In this document: piece by piece, positions 41,828-48,845 of the stretch
Position numbering within the stretch: the first letter of the stretch is position 1
How the letters are laid out: every line of letters begins with the position of its first letter
Assembly: GCF_000342005.1 (NCBI RefSeq)
Contig: NZ_AOHO01000065.1
Span: 54,539 to 118,538 of the forward strand
Reading direction: 5' to 3'
Source: Amycolatopsis decaplanina DSM 44594
GTDB taxonomy: Bacteria; Actinomycetota; Actinomycetes; Mycobacteriales; Pseudonocardiaceae
Length of the DNA: 64,000 bases
Position numbers and translations under genes: made by a program
The notes under the pieces: generated by a model
Told to the model about the DNA's origin: nothing
Seen by the model: only the letters and a program-made list of their open reading frames with translations
The model's database searches: none

Positions 41828-42080
41828 AACGGACCGGTATTTTGCCTACCTGCTGCCGGCCTGCGCGAGGGCGACGATCCCAGTGGGTATCGGGATCGTT
41901 GATGAAGGAATTAGGACGCTCAACGTCCCGATTCCTTCATAGACGCGAGGTGGCCCTATCCCGGGCCATGATCAACAGAAGGCCTAGGACACTCAACTTC
42001 CCCAGGTCCAGTAGATAAGCAAATACCGGTCCGTTAGAACCGCCCTACCCCTCATTAGAACCGTCCTTGCCACTCACGAG
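41804..42080. repeat. Family A palindromic repeat, copy 4, split by an insertion
   Basis: The left arm starts CTCGTGAGTGGTAAAGAGCG at 41804, the right arm ends CTTGCCACTCACGAG at 42080. Between them is the 202-bp element at 41831-42032. A second, shorter TTAGAACCG string (42055-42063) shows that the right flank contains a partial tandem copy. Arms have diverged from the other copies by several bases. Confidence 0.8.
41831..42032. mobile_element. MITE-like element with terminal inverted repeats
   Basis: 202 bp without coding capacity. Ends are inverted copies: GGACCGGTATTTTGC at the left, GCAAATACCGGTCC at the right (one base fewer). The flanking bases repeat directly as GTTAGAAC at 41823-41830 and 42033-42040, the 8-bp target duplication expected from transposition. 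Inside are a 10-bp hairpin (ATGAAGGAAT/ATTCCTTCAT) and two related strings AGGACGCTCAACGTCC and AGGACACTCAACTTCC. It must have been moved by a transposase in trans; the matching transposon is not in the window. Confidence 0.8.
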
Positions 42081-42121
42081 GCCGAGCGTGCGCGAGCACC
42101 TGAACGCGGCCTGCCTCGCCG

Positions 42122-42706
42122 CTACCGACTGTCCGGGCCGGTGACTTCCCAGGCCGCTTCGATCATCCGGAAGATCTCGTCCACCGCGGCCTCCGGATCG
42201 GCCGCCTCCCGGCCGAGCGAGTAGGCGTCGATCACGAACCTCGCGATCGTGCGGCAGGCCGTGGCCGACCGCGACAACTCCGGATCCGCCGCGATCGCCG
42301 CGGCCAGGGACTCCGCGTGGCGCAGCCTCATCGAGTCCTCGTACTCCCGCAACGCGGGCGATCCGTCGATCATGCGCCAGATCGGGGCGGCGCCGTCCGC
42401 CGCGCAATGGCGCACCATCGCGTGGATCTCCCGACGCAGTGCCGGGATGAGCGGCTCGTGCGGCGCCCTCTCGGTGACAGCCCGCGTGAGTCCTTGCTCG
42501 AAGTCCGCGTCCTGCTCGAATACCAAGGCCTCTTTCGAGGCGAAGTGGGAGAAGAGCGTGGTGACGGCGACATCGGCCTCCGCGGCCACCTCGCGGATAC
42601 CCACCGCGTCGTACCCGCGTTCCAGGAAAAGCCGCAGGGCGGTGTCGGCGATCTTCTGACGGGTGGCGGCCTTCTTCCGCTCACGACGTCCGGTCGGCAC
42701 GGTCAT
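42122..42706 (-). CDS. TetR-family transcriptional regulator
   Basis: 194 residues, ATG 42706. Helix-turn-helix KIADTALRLFLERGYDAVGI / VAAEADVAVTTLFSHFASKE; the C-terminal domain reads PLIPALRREIHAMVRHCAAD, PIWRMIDGSPALREYED and ends AAWEVTGPDSR, TetR_C type of many actinobacterial regulators. The divergent quinone oxidoreductase gene starts 70 bp away across a dyad AACGGTT-N10-AACCGTT, the likely site for repression of both. It ends 42 bp from the palindrome arm at 42080. Confidence 0.9.
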   Translation of the reverse strand: MTVPTGRRERKKAATRQKIADTALRLFLERGYDAVGIREVAAEADVAVTTLFSHFASKEALVFEQDADFEQGLTRAVTERAPHEPLIPALRREIHAMVRHCAADGAAPIWRMIDGSPALREYEDSMRLRHAESLAAAIAADPELSRSATACRTIARFVIDAYSLGREAADPEAAVDEIFRMIEAAWEVTGPDSR

Positions 42707-42734
42707 GTAGCGACGCTATCAGATCCAAAACAAC

Positions 42735-42758
42735 AACGGTTTCAAAACCCTAACCGTT
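42735..42758. promoter_or_regulatory. TetR operator candidate
   Basis: AACGGTT and AACCGTT, exact 7-bp inverse half-sites 10 bp apart, with an inner GGTTT-CA-AAACC dyad. Between TetR (start 42706) and oxidoreductase (start 42777). Confidence 0.65.
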
Positions 42759-42776
42759 AGTGCTACGGTCGACCGC

Positions 42777-43724
42777 ATGAAGAAAGTGATCTTTACCGAG
42801 TTCGGCGGTCCGGAAGTCCTGCAGCTCGTCGACGCCGAGGATCCGCACGCGGGCCCAGGCCAGGTACGCATCGCCGTGCGGGCGGCAGGGGTGAACCCTG
42901 TCGACTGGAGGATCCGCGAAGGCCAGGTCCTGGGCGCGCATCCGACCGTGCTGCCGTCCGGCGTGGGCCTGGACGCCGCCGGCGTGGTGGACGAAGTCGG
43001 CGAGGGCGTCGTCGGCGTCGAGGTCGGCGACTCCGTGTTCGGCGAGGGTTCGAGCACTTACGCCGAGTTCGCCGTACTTTCGGCCTGGGCCAAGATGCCC
43101 GAGGGTCTCACGTTCGAAGAGGCGGCCGGATACCCCTCGGTGGTCGAGACCGCGTTGCGGCTGATCCGCGAAGTCGGTGTGCGGCCCGGCCAGACGCTGC
43201 TGGTCAGCGGCGCGTCCGGCGGGGTCGGATCGGCGGTACTGCAGATCGCGCGCGAACGCGGCATCGCGGTGATCGGCACGGCAGGCGCCGCGAACCAGGA
43301 TTATCTGCGCGGCCTGGGCGCGCTCGCCACGACCTACGGCGAAGGCTGGGTGGAACGGGTGCGGCGGCTCGGCCGGGTCGACGCCGCCCTCGACCTGGCC
43401 GGATCAGGCGTGATCGCCGAGCTGGTCGCCCTGACCGGGGATCCGGGAAGGGTGATCTCCATCGCCGATCTCGGCGCGCCCGAGTTCGGCGTCCACTTCT
43501 CCGGCGTGGCCGGGAGCGTGCCGGACGCGCTGGCCGAGGCCGTCGATCTCATCTCGCGGGGAAGGCTGCACATCCCGGTCGAAAAGTCCTACTCGCTCAC
43601 CGATGCCGCGGCGGCGCATGCCGACAGCCACGCCGGGCACACCCGGGGCCGCCGGGTCATCGTCGTCGAGCCGGTTCAGGCGATGGCCGAGGGAAGGACC
43701 ACGACGCCGTCGTCGTCGGAGTAG
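42777..43724 (+). CDS. NADP-dependent quinone oxidoreductase-like protein (MDR family)
   Basis: 315 residues. MDR fold without structural zinc: N-terminal GroES-like part with RAAGVNPVDWRIREGQ and GLDAAGVVDEVGEGVVG, then the Rossmann part with VSGASGGVGSAVLQIARERG and GTAGAANQDYLRGLGA. Reduces quinones, enones or similar electrophiles with NADPH; a detoxifying role under TetR control is usual for this pair. The last ~16 residues (QAMAEGRTTTPSSSE) are read from antisense of the convergent RraA-like gene: the coding regions overlap by 49 bp. Confidence 0.9.
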   Translation: MKKVIFTEFGGPEVLQLVDAEDPHAGPGQVRIAVRAAGVNPVDWRIREGQVLGAHPTVLPSGVGLDAAGVVDEVGEGVVGVEVGDSVFGEGSSTYAEFAVLSAWAKMPEGLTFEEAAGYPSVVETALRLIREVGVRPGQTLLVSGASGGVGSAVLQIARERGIAVIGTAGAANQDYLRGLGALATTYGEGWVERVRRLGRVDAALDLAGSGVIAELVALTGDPGRVISIADLGAPEFGVHFSGVAGSVPDALAEAVDLISRGRLHIPVEKSYSLTDAAAAHADSHAGHTRGRRVIVVEPVQAMAEGRTTTPSSSE

Positions 43725-44161
43725 AGCGTGTCACCGGGAGTGAACGTCACTCCCCCGAAACCGACCGGGACGTCGACAGCGCCGACACCCGCCTTGGAGC
43801 TCTTGCGCGGGTTGGTGCCGAGCGCCTTCACTCCGAGCGGGAGCCCGGCGAGCTCGGCGCTGTCGCGTACCGCGCCGTTGACGACCACGCCCGCCCAGCC
43901 GTTGTCGACGGCGGACTTCGCGATCATGTCGCCGGTGAGCGCGCTGTGCAGCGAGCCGCCGCCGTCGACCACCAGGACGGCGCCGTCGCCGGGAGTGGCC
44001 AGCAGTTTCTTGACCAGGCCGTTGTCCTCGTGACAGGAGACGGTCCGGATCGGGCCCGAGAACTTCCGATGGCCGCCGAACTGGCGGAACTGGGTGTCGC
44101 AGACGCGCAGCCGGTCGCCGTGTTCGTCGACGAGGTCGGCGGTGGTGAAGGAATCGATCAC
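43676..44161 (-). CDS. RraA-like protein, putative 4-hydroxy-4-methyl-2-oxoglutarate aldolase
   Basis: 161 residues from GTG 44161, the usual length of the family. FTTADLVDEHGDRLRVCDTQ at the start, then GPIRTVSCHEDNGLVKKLLA, the phosphate/metal-site loop PGDGAVLVVDGGGSLHSALT, GWAGVVVNGAVRDSAELAG and GDTLYSDDDGVVVLP at the end match RraA/HMG-aldolase proteins. These either cleave 4-hydroxy-4-methyl-2-oxoglutarate/oxaloacetate with a divalent metal or inhibit RNase E. The GVVVNGAVRD and LYSDDDGVV motifs keep the catalytic Arg and Asp of the aldolases, so enzymatic function is the better guess. The 3' end overlaps the convergent oxidoreductase gene by 49 bp. Confidence 0.88.
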   Translation of the reverse strand: MIDSFTTADLVDEHGDRLRVCDTQFRQFGGHRKFSGPIRTVSCHEDNGLVKKLLATPGDGAVLVVDGGGSLHSALTGDMIAKSAVDNGWAGVVVNGAVRDSAELAGLPLGVKALGTNPRKSSKAGVGAVDVPVGFGGVTFTPGDTLYSDDDGVVVLPSAIA

Positions 44162-44262
44162 GGCGCCTGAGTGTAGGTGCCGCTCAGCCTGTTTCGCGCC
44201 TGCGTGATGAGATCCGCATGAATCCTCCTCAGTCGTCATCGGGAGTACGTCCGGACCGTCCG

Positions 44263-44853
44263 TCACTTTGCCTCGGGCGGGAACACGGTGCCCAGCACAT
44301 GGGTGAGGACCGCGGCGGGGTCCGCCGCGGGAGCGACGGTCTGACGCGGCGCGAGGCCGATTCCCAAGGCGCCGATCATCACGACGGCCTGGTCCAGTGG
44401 GATGGCGGGCTCGAGGCGCAGCCGCCGGGAGTGCTCGGCGAGCAGGGCGACCACCTCGTCGTCGTGACGTCGCTGGATGGCGGCGATCCGCACGGCGGTT
44501 TCCGGTTGCCGTGCCGTCGCGGCGAGTACTTCCGCGGCCGCCGCGCTCCACTTCGCCGCGTCCTTGTCCGCCACGTCGGCGGGGTTCAGCGCCGCGATCA
44601 TCTCGTCGCGCGAGGTGGCGCGAGAGAGAGCCTCGCGCAGTCCTCGCAGATGGCCGTCAGCGTCGGCTTCGACGATCGCCAGCCACAGGCCTTCCTTGCC
44701 ACCGAAATGCTTGTAGACGGCGCCGCGGGTGTAACCGGCGTCGGCCGCGATCTCCTCGACCGTCGCCGCCAGGAAACCGTGCCGCAGGAAGACCTGACGT
44801 CCGGCGTCCAGCAGGTGTTCATGGGTGCGTCGCTGCTGTTCTGCCCATGTCAG
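44263..44853 (-). CDS. TetR-family regulator with no ordinary start codon
   Basis: 196 residues if translation starts at CTG 44853 (AGGGTCAGG just upstream); no ATG, GTG or TTG is in frame near the expected N-terminus, and the next upstream start (ATG 45012) would add ~53 residues unlike the family. Helix-turn-helix LLDAGRQVFLRHGFLAATV / IAADAGYTRGAVYKHFGGKE; C-terminal helices with LAEHSRRLRLEPAIPLDQAV. Either CTG initiation or a sequence slip is involved. Divergent from the small membrane protein at 44864. Confidence 0.75.
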   Translation of the reverse strand: MTWAEQQRRTHEHLLDAGRQVFLRHGFLAATVEEIAADAGYTRGAVYKHFGGKEGLWLAIVEADADGHLRGLREALSRATSRDEMIAALNPADVADKDAAKWSAAAAEVLAATARQPETAVRIAAIQRRHDDEVVALLAEHSRRLRLEPAIPLDQAVVMIGALGIGLAPRQTVAPAADPAAVLTHVLGTVFPPEAK

Positions 44854-44863
44854 CCTGACCCTC

Positions 44864-45211
44864 GTGGCACCCGTGGCGGCGTTCCTCAGCCTTCCCCTCT
44901 TCCTGGCCGGGTTCGCGTGGTACGCCGTGCGTGCCCGCCGTTGCGGCGTCAGCCAGTCCCTGCTGGCACCGATCGAGGAGATCTGGGACCCGATAGCGCA
45001 CAAGACCAACATCGAGATCCAGATCGAGGCCGAACGGAGTCCGGAGACTCCCTCCCCCGGCGATCCGCCCGAGCCGAAGTGGCGGCCTGCACCCACGACC
45101 GCGTCCAACGGCGATCCTCATCGGACCACACCTTTCGGGGTGATCTGGCCCGCGACGATCGAGGCGAGGGCGAGAGCGAAACCGGCGAGCTGGACCAGAC
45201 CGAGCGACTGA
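44864..45211 (+). CDS. Small membrane protein of unknown function
   Basis: 115 residues from GTG 44864. One N-terminal membrane helix VAAFLSLPLFLAGFAWYAV followed by RARRCGVSQSLLAPIEEIWD and HKTNIEIQIEAERSPETPSP. That pattern (membrane helix, an EIWDPIAHKT segment, then ER-PSPGDPP) recalls a group of short actinobacterial membrane proteins of unknown role. The C-terminal ~30 residues run antisense through the end of the EamA gene (94-bp overlap), so the native stop may have been lost. No convincing ribosome binding site. Confidence 0.45.
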   Translation: MAPVAAFLSLPLFLAGFAWYAVRARRCGVSQSLLAPIEEIWDPIAHKTNIEIQIEAERSPETPSPGDPPEPKWRPAPTTASNGDPHRTTPFGVIWPATIEARARAKPASWTRPSD

Positions 45212-46008
45212 CCGAGCAGCGCGGCGCCGAGTACCGCGGCGACCATCGGCGAGAGCAGGCCGAGGACGGCGACCGAGGTGACCGGCAGGGACGTGATGCC
45301 GCGGAACCACAGGACGTAGGCGAGCAGGCCACCGATCAGGCCGAGCCAGAGGTACCCGAGACCCGCGTTCAGGTCGATGGACGGCGGCGCGCCCTCGAAC
45401 AGGAACGTCACCGGCACCAGGAACAACCCGCCCGCGGTGAGCTGCCACGAGGCGAACGCGGTCGGCCCGACGTCCGCCGGACGTCCCCACCGTTTGGTGA
45501 GCGTGACGCCGAGCGCCATCGTCGCGGCGCCTCCGAGTCCGGCGATCACCCCGACGACGTCGAAGCCCGCCGCCGGTCCGATCACCACCAGCCCGACACC
45601 CACGATCCCGACGATTCCCCAGGCGAACCGCCACGCGGACGGGCTCTGGCGCAGTACGGCCACGGCGAGGATCGCGACGAGGAGCGGCTGGGCGGCGCCG
45701 AGTGTCGCGGCGACTCCGCCGGGCAGCCGTTCGGCGGCGGCGAACAGCAAGGGGAAGAACATCCCGATGTTGAGGACACCGAGCGCGGCGGCCTTCAGCC
45801 ACCAGGTTCCTCGCGGGAGGGTGCGGGTGACGGCGAGCGCGATCAGTCCGGCGGGGAGGGCGCGCATCAGACCCGCGAACAGCGGATGCCCCGGCGGGAG
45901 GAGTTCGGTGGTGACCACGTAGGTCGTCCCCCAGACCATGGGGGCGAAGGCGGTCAGCGCGGTACCGGCGAGACCGGCGGCGAGCGGCGTGGTCGTCAGC
46001 GTTTTCAC
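45118..46008 (-). CDS. EamA/DMT-family membrane exporter
   Basis: 296 residues, GTG start. Ten membrane helices in two EamA repeats: ALTAFAPMVWGTTYVVTTEL to VVIGPAAGFDVVGVIAGLG, then AFASWQLTAGGLFLVPVTFL to LVQLAGFALALASIVAGQI, with the loop LTKRWGRPADVG between. The family exports metabolites such as amino acids, purines or toxins, driven by the proton gradient. Divergent from a LysR gene with an inverted repeat between, so likely under its control. Confidence 0.9.
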   Translation of the reverse strand: MKTLTTTPLAAGLAGTALTAFAPMVWGTTYVVTTELLPPGHPLFAGLMRALPAGLIALAVTRTLPRGTWWLKAAALGVLNIGMFFPLLFAAAERLPGGVAATLGAAQPLLVAILAVAVLRQSPSAWRFAWGIVGIVGVGLVVIGPAAGFDVVGVIAGLGGAATMALGVTLTKRWGRPADVGPTAFASWQLTAGGLFLVPVTFLFEGAPPSIDLNAGLGYLWLGLIGGLLAYVLWFRGITSLPVTSVAVLGLLSPMVAAVLGAALLGQSLGLVQLAGFALALASIVAGQITPKGVVR

Positions 46009-46029
46009 GCTTCCCAGCTTCGGTGCCCA

Positions 46030-46066
46030 GGATCAATGAGTCCAACACATGTTTGTCACTTGATCC
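46030..46066. promoter_or_regulatory. LysR binding site candidate
   Basis: GGATCAA...TTGATCC, 7-bp exact inverse half-sites 23 bp apart, in the 79-bp gap between the divergent EamA (start 46008) and LysR (start 46088) genes. A spaced dyad like this fits a LysR tetramer footprint. Confidence 0.4.
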
Positions 46067-46087
46067 ATCGTGATTCAAGATGGATCC

Positions 46088-46969
46088 ATGGAGCTTCAGC
46101 AGATGCGGTACGTCGTGGCCGTGGCGGAAACGAACAGCTTCACCCGTGCCGCGCAACGGTGTCTCGTCGTGCAATCGGCGCTGAGCCATCAGATCGCGCG
46201 ATTGGAACGGGAACTCGGCGCGCGACTGTTCGAACGCACGAGCCGCCGGGTGCGGCTCACCGCCGCGGGCGAAGCGTTCCTGCCCGCGGCCCGGCAATGT
46301 CTCGAGGCCGCCGACCGAGCAGGCTCGGAAGTCGCCGCGGCCGTCGGCGAGATCCGCGGGCGGCTCACCGTGGGCGTCATCCCGACCGTCGCGGCGGTCG
46401 ACGTCCCTGCCGCCCTGCAGACCTTCCGCGGCCGGTACCCGCACGTCCGGATCGGGCTGCGGGTCGGGGCGAGCGGGCAGTTGGTGGAGCAGATCAAGGA
46501 CGGCGCGATCGAGGTCGCGTTCCTCGGCCTCCCGGTATCCGACCGGCCGGACGGCGTGGGCACCTGCGAACTGGGCCGTGACGATCTGATCGCCGTGGTG
46601 GCTCCCGGCCATCCTCTCGCCGTCGAGTCCGAAGTGGACTTGAAGCGGCTTTCGTCGGAGGTGTTCGTCGACTTCCCCTCGGGATCCGCTGGACGGGCCC
46701 AGACGGATCAGGCGTTCGCCGCGGCGGGAGTGACCCGTGAGGTCGCCTTCGAGGTGACGGCCGCCGACTTCATGGCGCGGCTCATCCATCAGGGACTGGG
46801 TGTGGCGCTGCTGCCGTCGAAGTACGTGCCGAACCTGACCGACGTGGTCACCGTGCCGGTGAGGGACGCTCCCGCGCGGATCGAGCACCTCGTCTGGAAC
46901 CGCTTCACGGTCACTCCGGCGGCGAAGGCCTTCCTGGAAGTGCTGGGCGTCGTTGACGACCGCAAGTAG
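46088..46969 (+). CDS. LysR-family transcriptional regulator
   Basis: 293 residues from ATG 46088 (MELQQMRYVVAVAETNSFTR); an earlier ATG at 46070 would add six residues. Winged HTH FTRAAQRCLVVQSALSHQI / RLERELGARLFERTSRRVRL, then the substrate domain: RLTVGVIPTVAAVDVPAALQ, YPHVRIGLRVGASGQLVEQI and VAPGHPLAVESEVDL. The C-terminal DDRK and TAG are part of the family C palindrome. It probably activates the divergent EamA exporter gene when a metabolite binds. Confidence 0.92.
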   Translation: MELQQMRYVVAVAETNSFTRAAQRCLVVQSALSHQIARLERELGARLFERTSRRVRLTAAGEAFLPAARQCLEAADRAGSEVAAAVGEIRGRLTVGVIPTVAAVDVPAALQTFRGRYPHVRIGLRVGASGQLVEQIKDGAIEVAFLGLPVSDRPDGVGTCELGRDDLIAVVAPGHPLAVESEVDLKRLSSEVFVDFPSGSAGRAQTDQAFAAAGVTREVAFEVTAADFMARLIHQGLGVALLPSKYVPNLTDVVTVPVRDAPARIEHLVWNRFTVTPAAKAFLEVLGVVDDRK

Positions 46970-47023
46970 TCGCCTACTTGCGGTCGTCAACGCGCGTGCA
47001 GGAGCAAGTAGGTGACTACTTGC
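46952..47023. repeat. Family C palindromes (pair) at convergent stop codons
   Basis: First palindrome 46952-46991: 18-bp perfect arms GTTGACGACCGCAAGTAG / its inverse around TCGC. Second 47004-47023: GCAAGTAG-GTGA-CTACTTGC. Both contain CGCAAGTAG, and the stop codons of the LysR gene (46967-46969) and the first imine reductase gene (47016-47018) are the TAG within it; both proteins therefore end in DRK. A half copy lies at 20323-20340. Confidence 0.8.
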
Positions 47024-47876
47024 GGTCCGCCTTGATGATTTCGAAAAGGCTGGTCCACGAGCTGCGCCCGTGCCCCGCGGCGATCGCCCGGTCGTAGTGC
47101 GATTTGACCGCTTCCGGCAACACCACGTCCACCCCGGCGTCCCGGCTCGCCTGGACGATGTGGTCGGCCGTCGCACCCATCATGGTCACGTTGGCGTCGT
47201 CGCCGGGGTGCTCGCCCTTTTCGATCTGCTCGGCCGCGGCGTCCAGGTAGAAATCCATCATCTTGAAGTTGTCCTTGGCGTACGGGACGAACTTCTCCAC
47301 CGGCACACCCGCCGAACGCACCAGCGCGCTCGCGTGCATGAACACCGAAAGCGAGGTCAGGAAGATGTCCAGCTGCGCCTGGTAGAACAGCTGTGCCAGC
47401 CGGACGTCCTCACCGAGGAAGTCCGGCCGCCCGATCAGCGCCAGGGTCTCGCGGTGCTTCTCGAACACGTCGGCCGGGCCGCTGTAGAAGACATACGCCT
47501 CCTCCTTGCCCACCAACTCGGCAGGCACCATCACGCCGCCCGCGACGAACCGCCCGCCCCGGGCCTTGACCCAGTCGGCGGCTTCACGGGTCTTCTCCGG
47601 AGTGTCCGAGCTGAGGTTGACGATCACCTTGCCCGCCAGGGCATCCTCGGCCTTGCCGAGAATGTCGTACATCGCCGCGTAGTCGGTGAGACTCAGCAAC
47701 ACCAGCTCCGATGCCGCCACCGCGTCCGCCGGTGTCCCGGCGCGCACGGCGCCCGCGGCGACGACGCCGTCCGCGCGGGCGGCCGTGCGGTTCCAGACCG
47801 TCACTCCGTGGCCGTTCTCCAGGAGTACCCGGACCATGGCCTGTCCCATCGGACCGAGCCCGATCAGTGTGATCAT
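47016..47876 (-). CDS. NAD(P)-dependent imine reductase-like enzyme 1
   Basis: 286 residues. N-terminal Rossmann domain with ITLIGLGPMGQAMVRVLLEN and TVWNRTAARADGVVAAGAVR; the NRT motif after the second strand selects NADP. The helical C-terminal half (FYQAQLDIFLTSLSVFMHAS, ALVRSAGVPVEKF, HYDRAIAAGHG) is the dimer-forming domain of imine reductases/beta-hydroxyacid dehydrogenases; the Asp in AQLDIFL is where the proton-donor Asp or Tyr lies by rough hand alignment. Reduces an imine or a 3-hydroxyacid; substrate unknown. Follows a second member of the family by 10 bp. Confidence 0.88.
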   Translation of the reverse strand: MITLIGLGPMGQAMVRVLLENGHGVTVWNRTAARADGVVAAGAVRAGTPADAVAASELVLLSLTDYAAMYDILGKAEDALAGKVIVNLSSDTPEKTREAADWVKARGGRFVAGGVMVPAELVGKEEAYVFYSGPADVFEKHRETLALIGRPDFLGEDVRLAQLFYQAQLDIFLTSLSVFMHASALVRSAGVPVEKFVPYAKDNFKMMDFYLDAAAEQIEKGEHPGDDANVTMMGATADHIVQASRDAGVDVVLPEAVKSHYDRAIAAGHGRSSWTSLFEIIKADRK

Positions 47877-47886
47877 TGTGTTTCCC

Positions 47887-48762
47887 TTACTTCTTGAGGA
47901 GTTCGATGACGCCGATCAGGTCTTCGGCGCCGTGTCCGCCGGCGACCCGCTTGTCCATCAGCGGCTGCAGCGGGGCCAGCAGTTCCGCGCTGACGCCTTG
48001 TTCCGCCGCGGCTTTGGCGAGGTTCGGGAACGCCGCGGCCTGCATGGCGATGTTCGACACCACGTCGGTCACGTAGTCGCCGTCGTCGATCTGTTCGGCC
48101 GCGCGCTCCAGAAAGCCGCTCATCGCGTCGATCCAGCCTCGGAGCAGCGGCGCGAATTCCCGAGCCTTGACCCCCGCCGAGCCGACCAGCGCGTACGCCT
48201 GGATGACGCCGATGAAGTGCCCGTACATCCCGCTGAGCAGCGCGATGTCGTGCAGCGGCGCCAGCCCGGGGTCGGCACCGAGGTAGTTGACCCCGCCGAA
48301 GGTGTCCAGCGCGGTGCGGGCCCGGCCGAAGGTGGAGCCCGAGCCGCTGTAGAAGATGAACGCCGCCGGGGTGCCGATCATCGGAGGGACGGCCATGATC
48401 CCGCCGTCGAGGTATTCCGCGCCCAGTTCCTCGGCCCAGGCACCCATTTCGCGTGCCTGGCCGGGGGTGCCGTTGGTCAGGTTGATCAGCTGCCGTCCCT
48501 TGAGTCCCGCCGCGACCGGGTCCAGGACCTCGTGCACCGAGTCGTAGTCGAGCAGGCAGGCGATCACGATCTCGTTCGCCGCGAGAGCCTCCGAGACGGT
48601 CGACGCGACCGAAGCTCCCTTCGCCGCCACCGCCTCGGCCCGGCTCGCGGTCCGGTTCCACGCGGTGACCGGATGGCCCGCGGCCAGTAGTGCCTCTACG
48701 AGCGCGGTTCCCATCGCGCCCAGCCCCAGTACCGTCACCGGGGTCTTGCCGTGTTCGCTCAT
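47887..48762 (-). CDS. NAD(P)-dependent imine reductase-like enzyme 2
   Basis: 291 residues from ATG 48762 (MSEHGKTPVTVLGLGAMGTA). Rossmann motif VLGLGAMGTALVEALLAAG and NRTASRAEAV as in the neighbour; central NLTNGTPGQAREM; helical half LHDIALLSGMYGHFIGVIQA and KRVAGGHGAEDLIGVIELLK. The Asp in LHDIALLSG is at the place of the donor residue. It is clearly homologous to the downstream copy yet well diverged, so the pair may act on different substrates or form a heterodimer. Divergent from the AfsR-like regulator, 83 bp away. Confidence 0.88.
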   Translation of the reverse strand: MSEHGKTPVTVLGLGAMGTALVEALLAAGHPVTAWNRTASRAEAVAAKGASVASTVSEALAANEIVIACLLDYDSVHEVLDPVAAGLKGRQLINLTNGTPGQAREMGAWAEELGAEYLDGGIMAVPPMIGTPAAFIFYSGSGSTFGRARTALDTFGGVNYLGADPGLAPLHDIALLSGMYGHFIGVIQAYALVGSAGVKAREFAPLLRGWIDAMSGFLERAAEQIDDGDYVTDVVSNIAMQAAAFPNLAKAAAEQGVSAELLAPLQPLMDKRVAGGHGAEDLIGVIELLKK

Positions 48763-48845
48763 GGGACCACCGTGACGCGGCCCGCGCACGGATCGCTGCG
48801 GGTTCACGCACGATCCTGTCGGTGGTCCGCGCTAACGTCGGTTTC

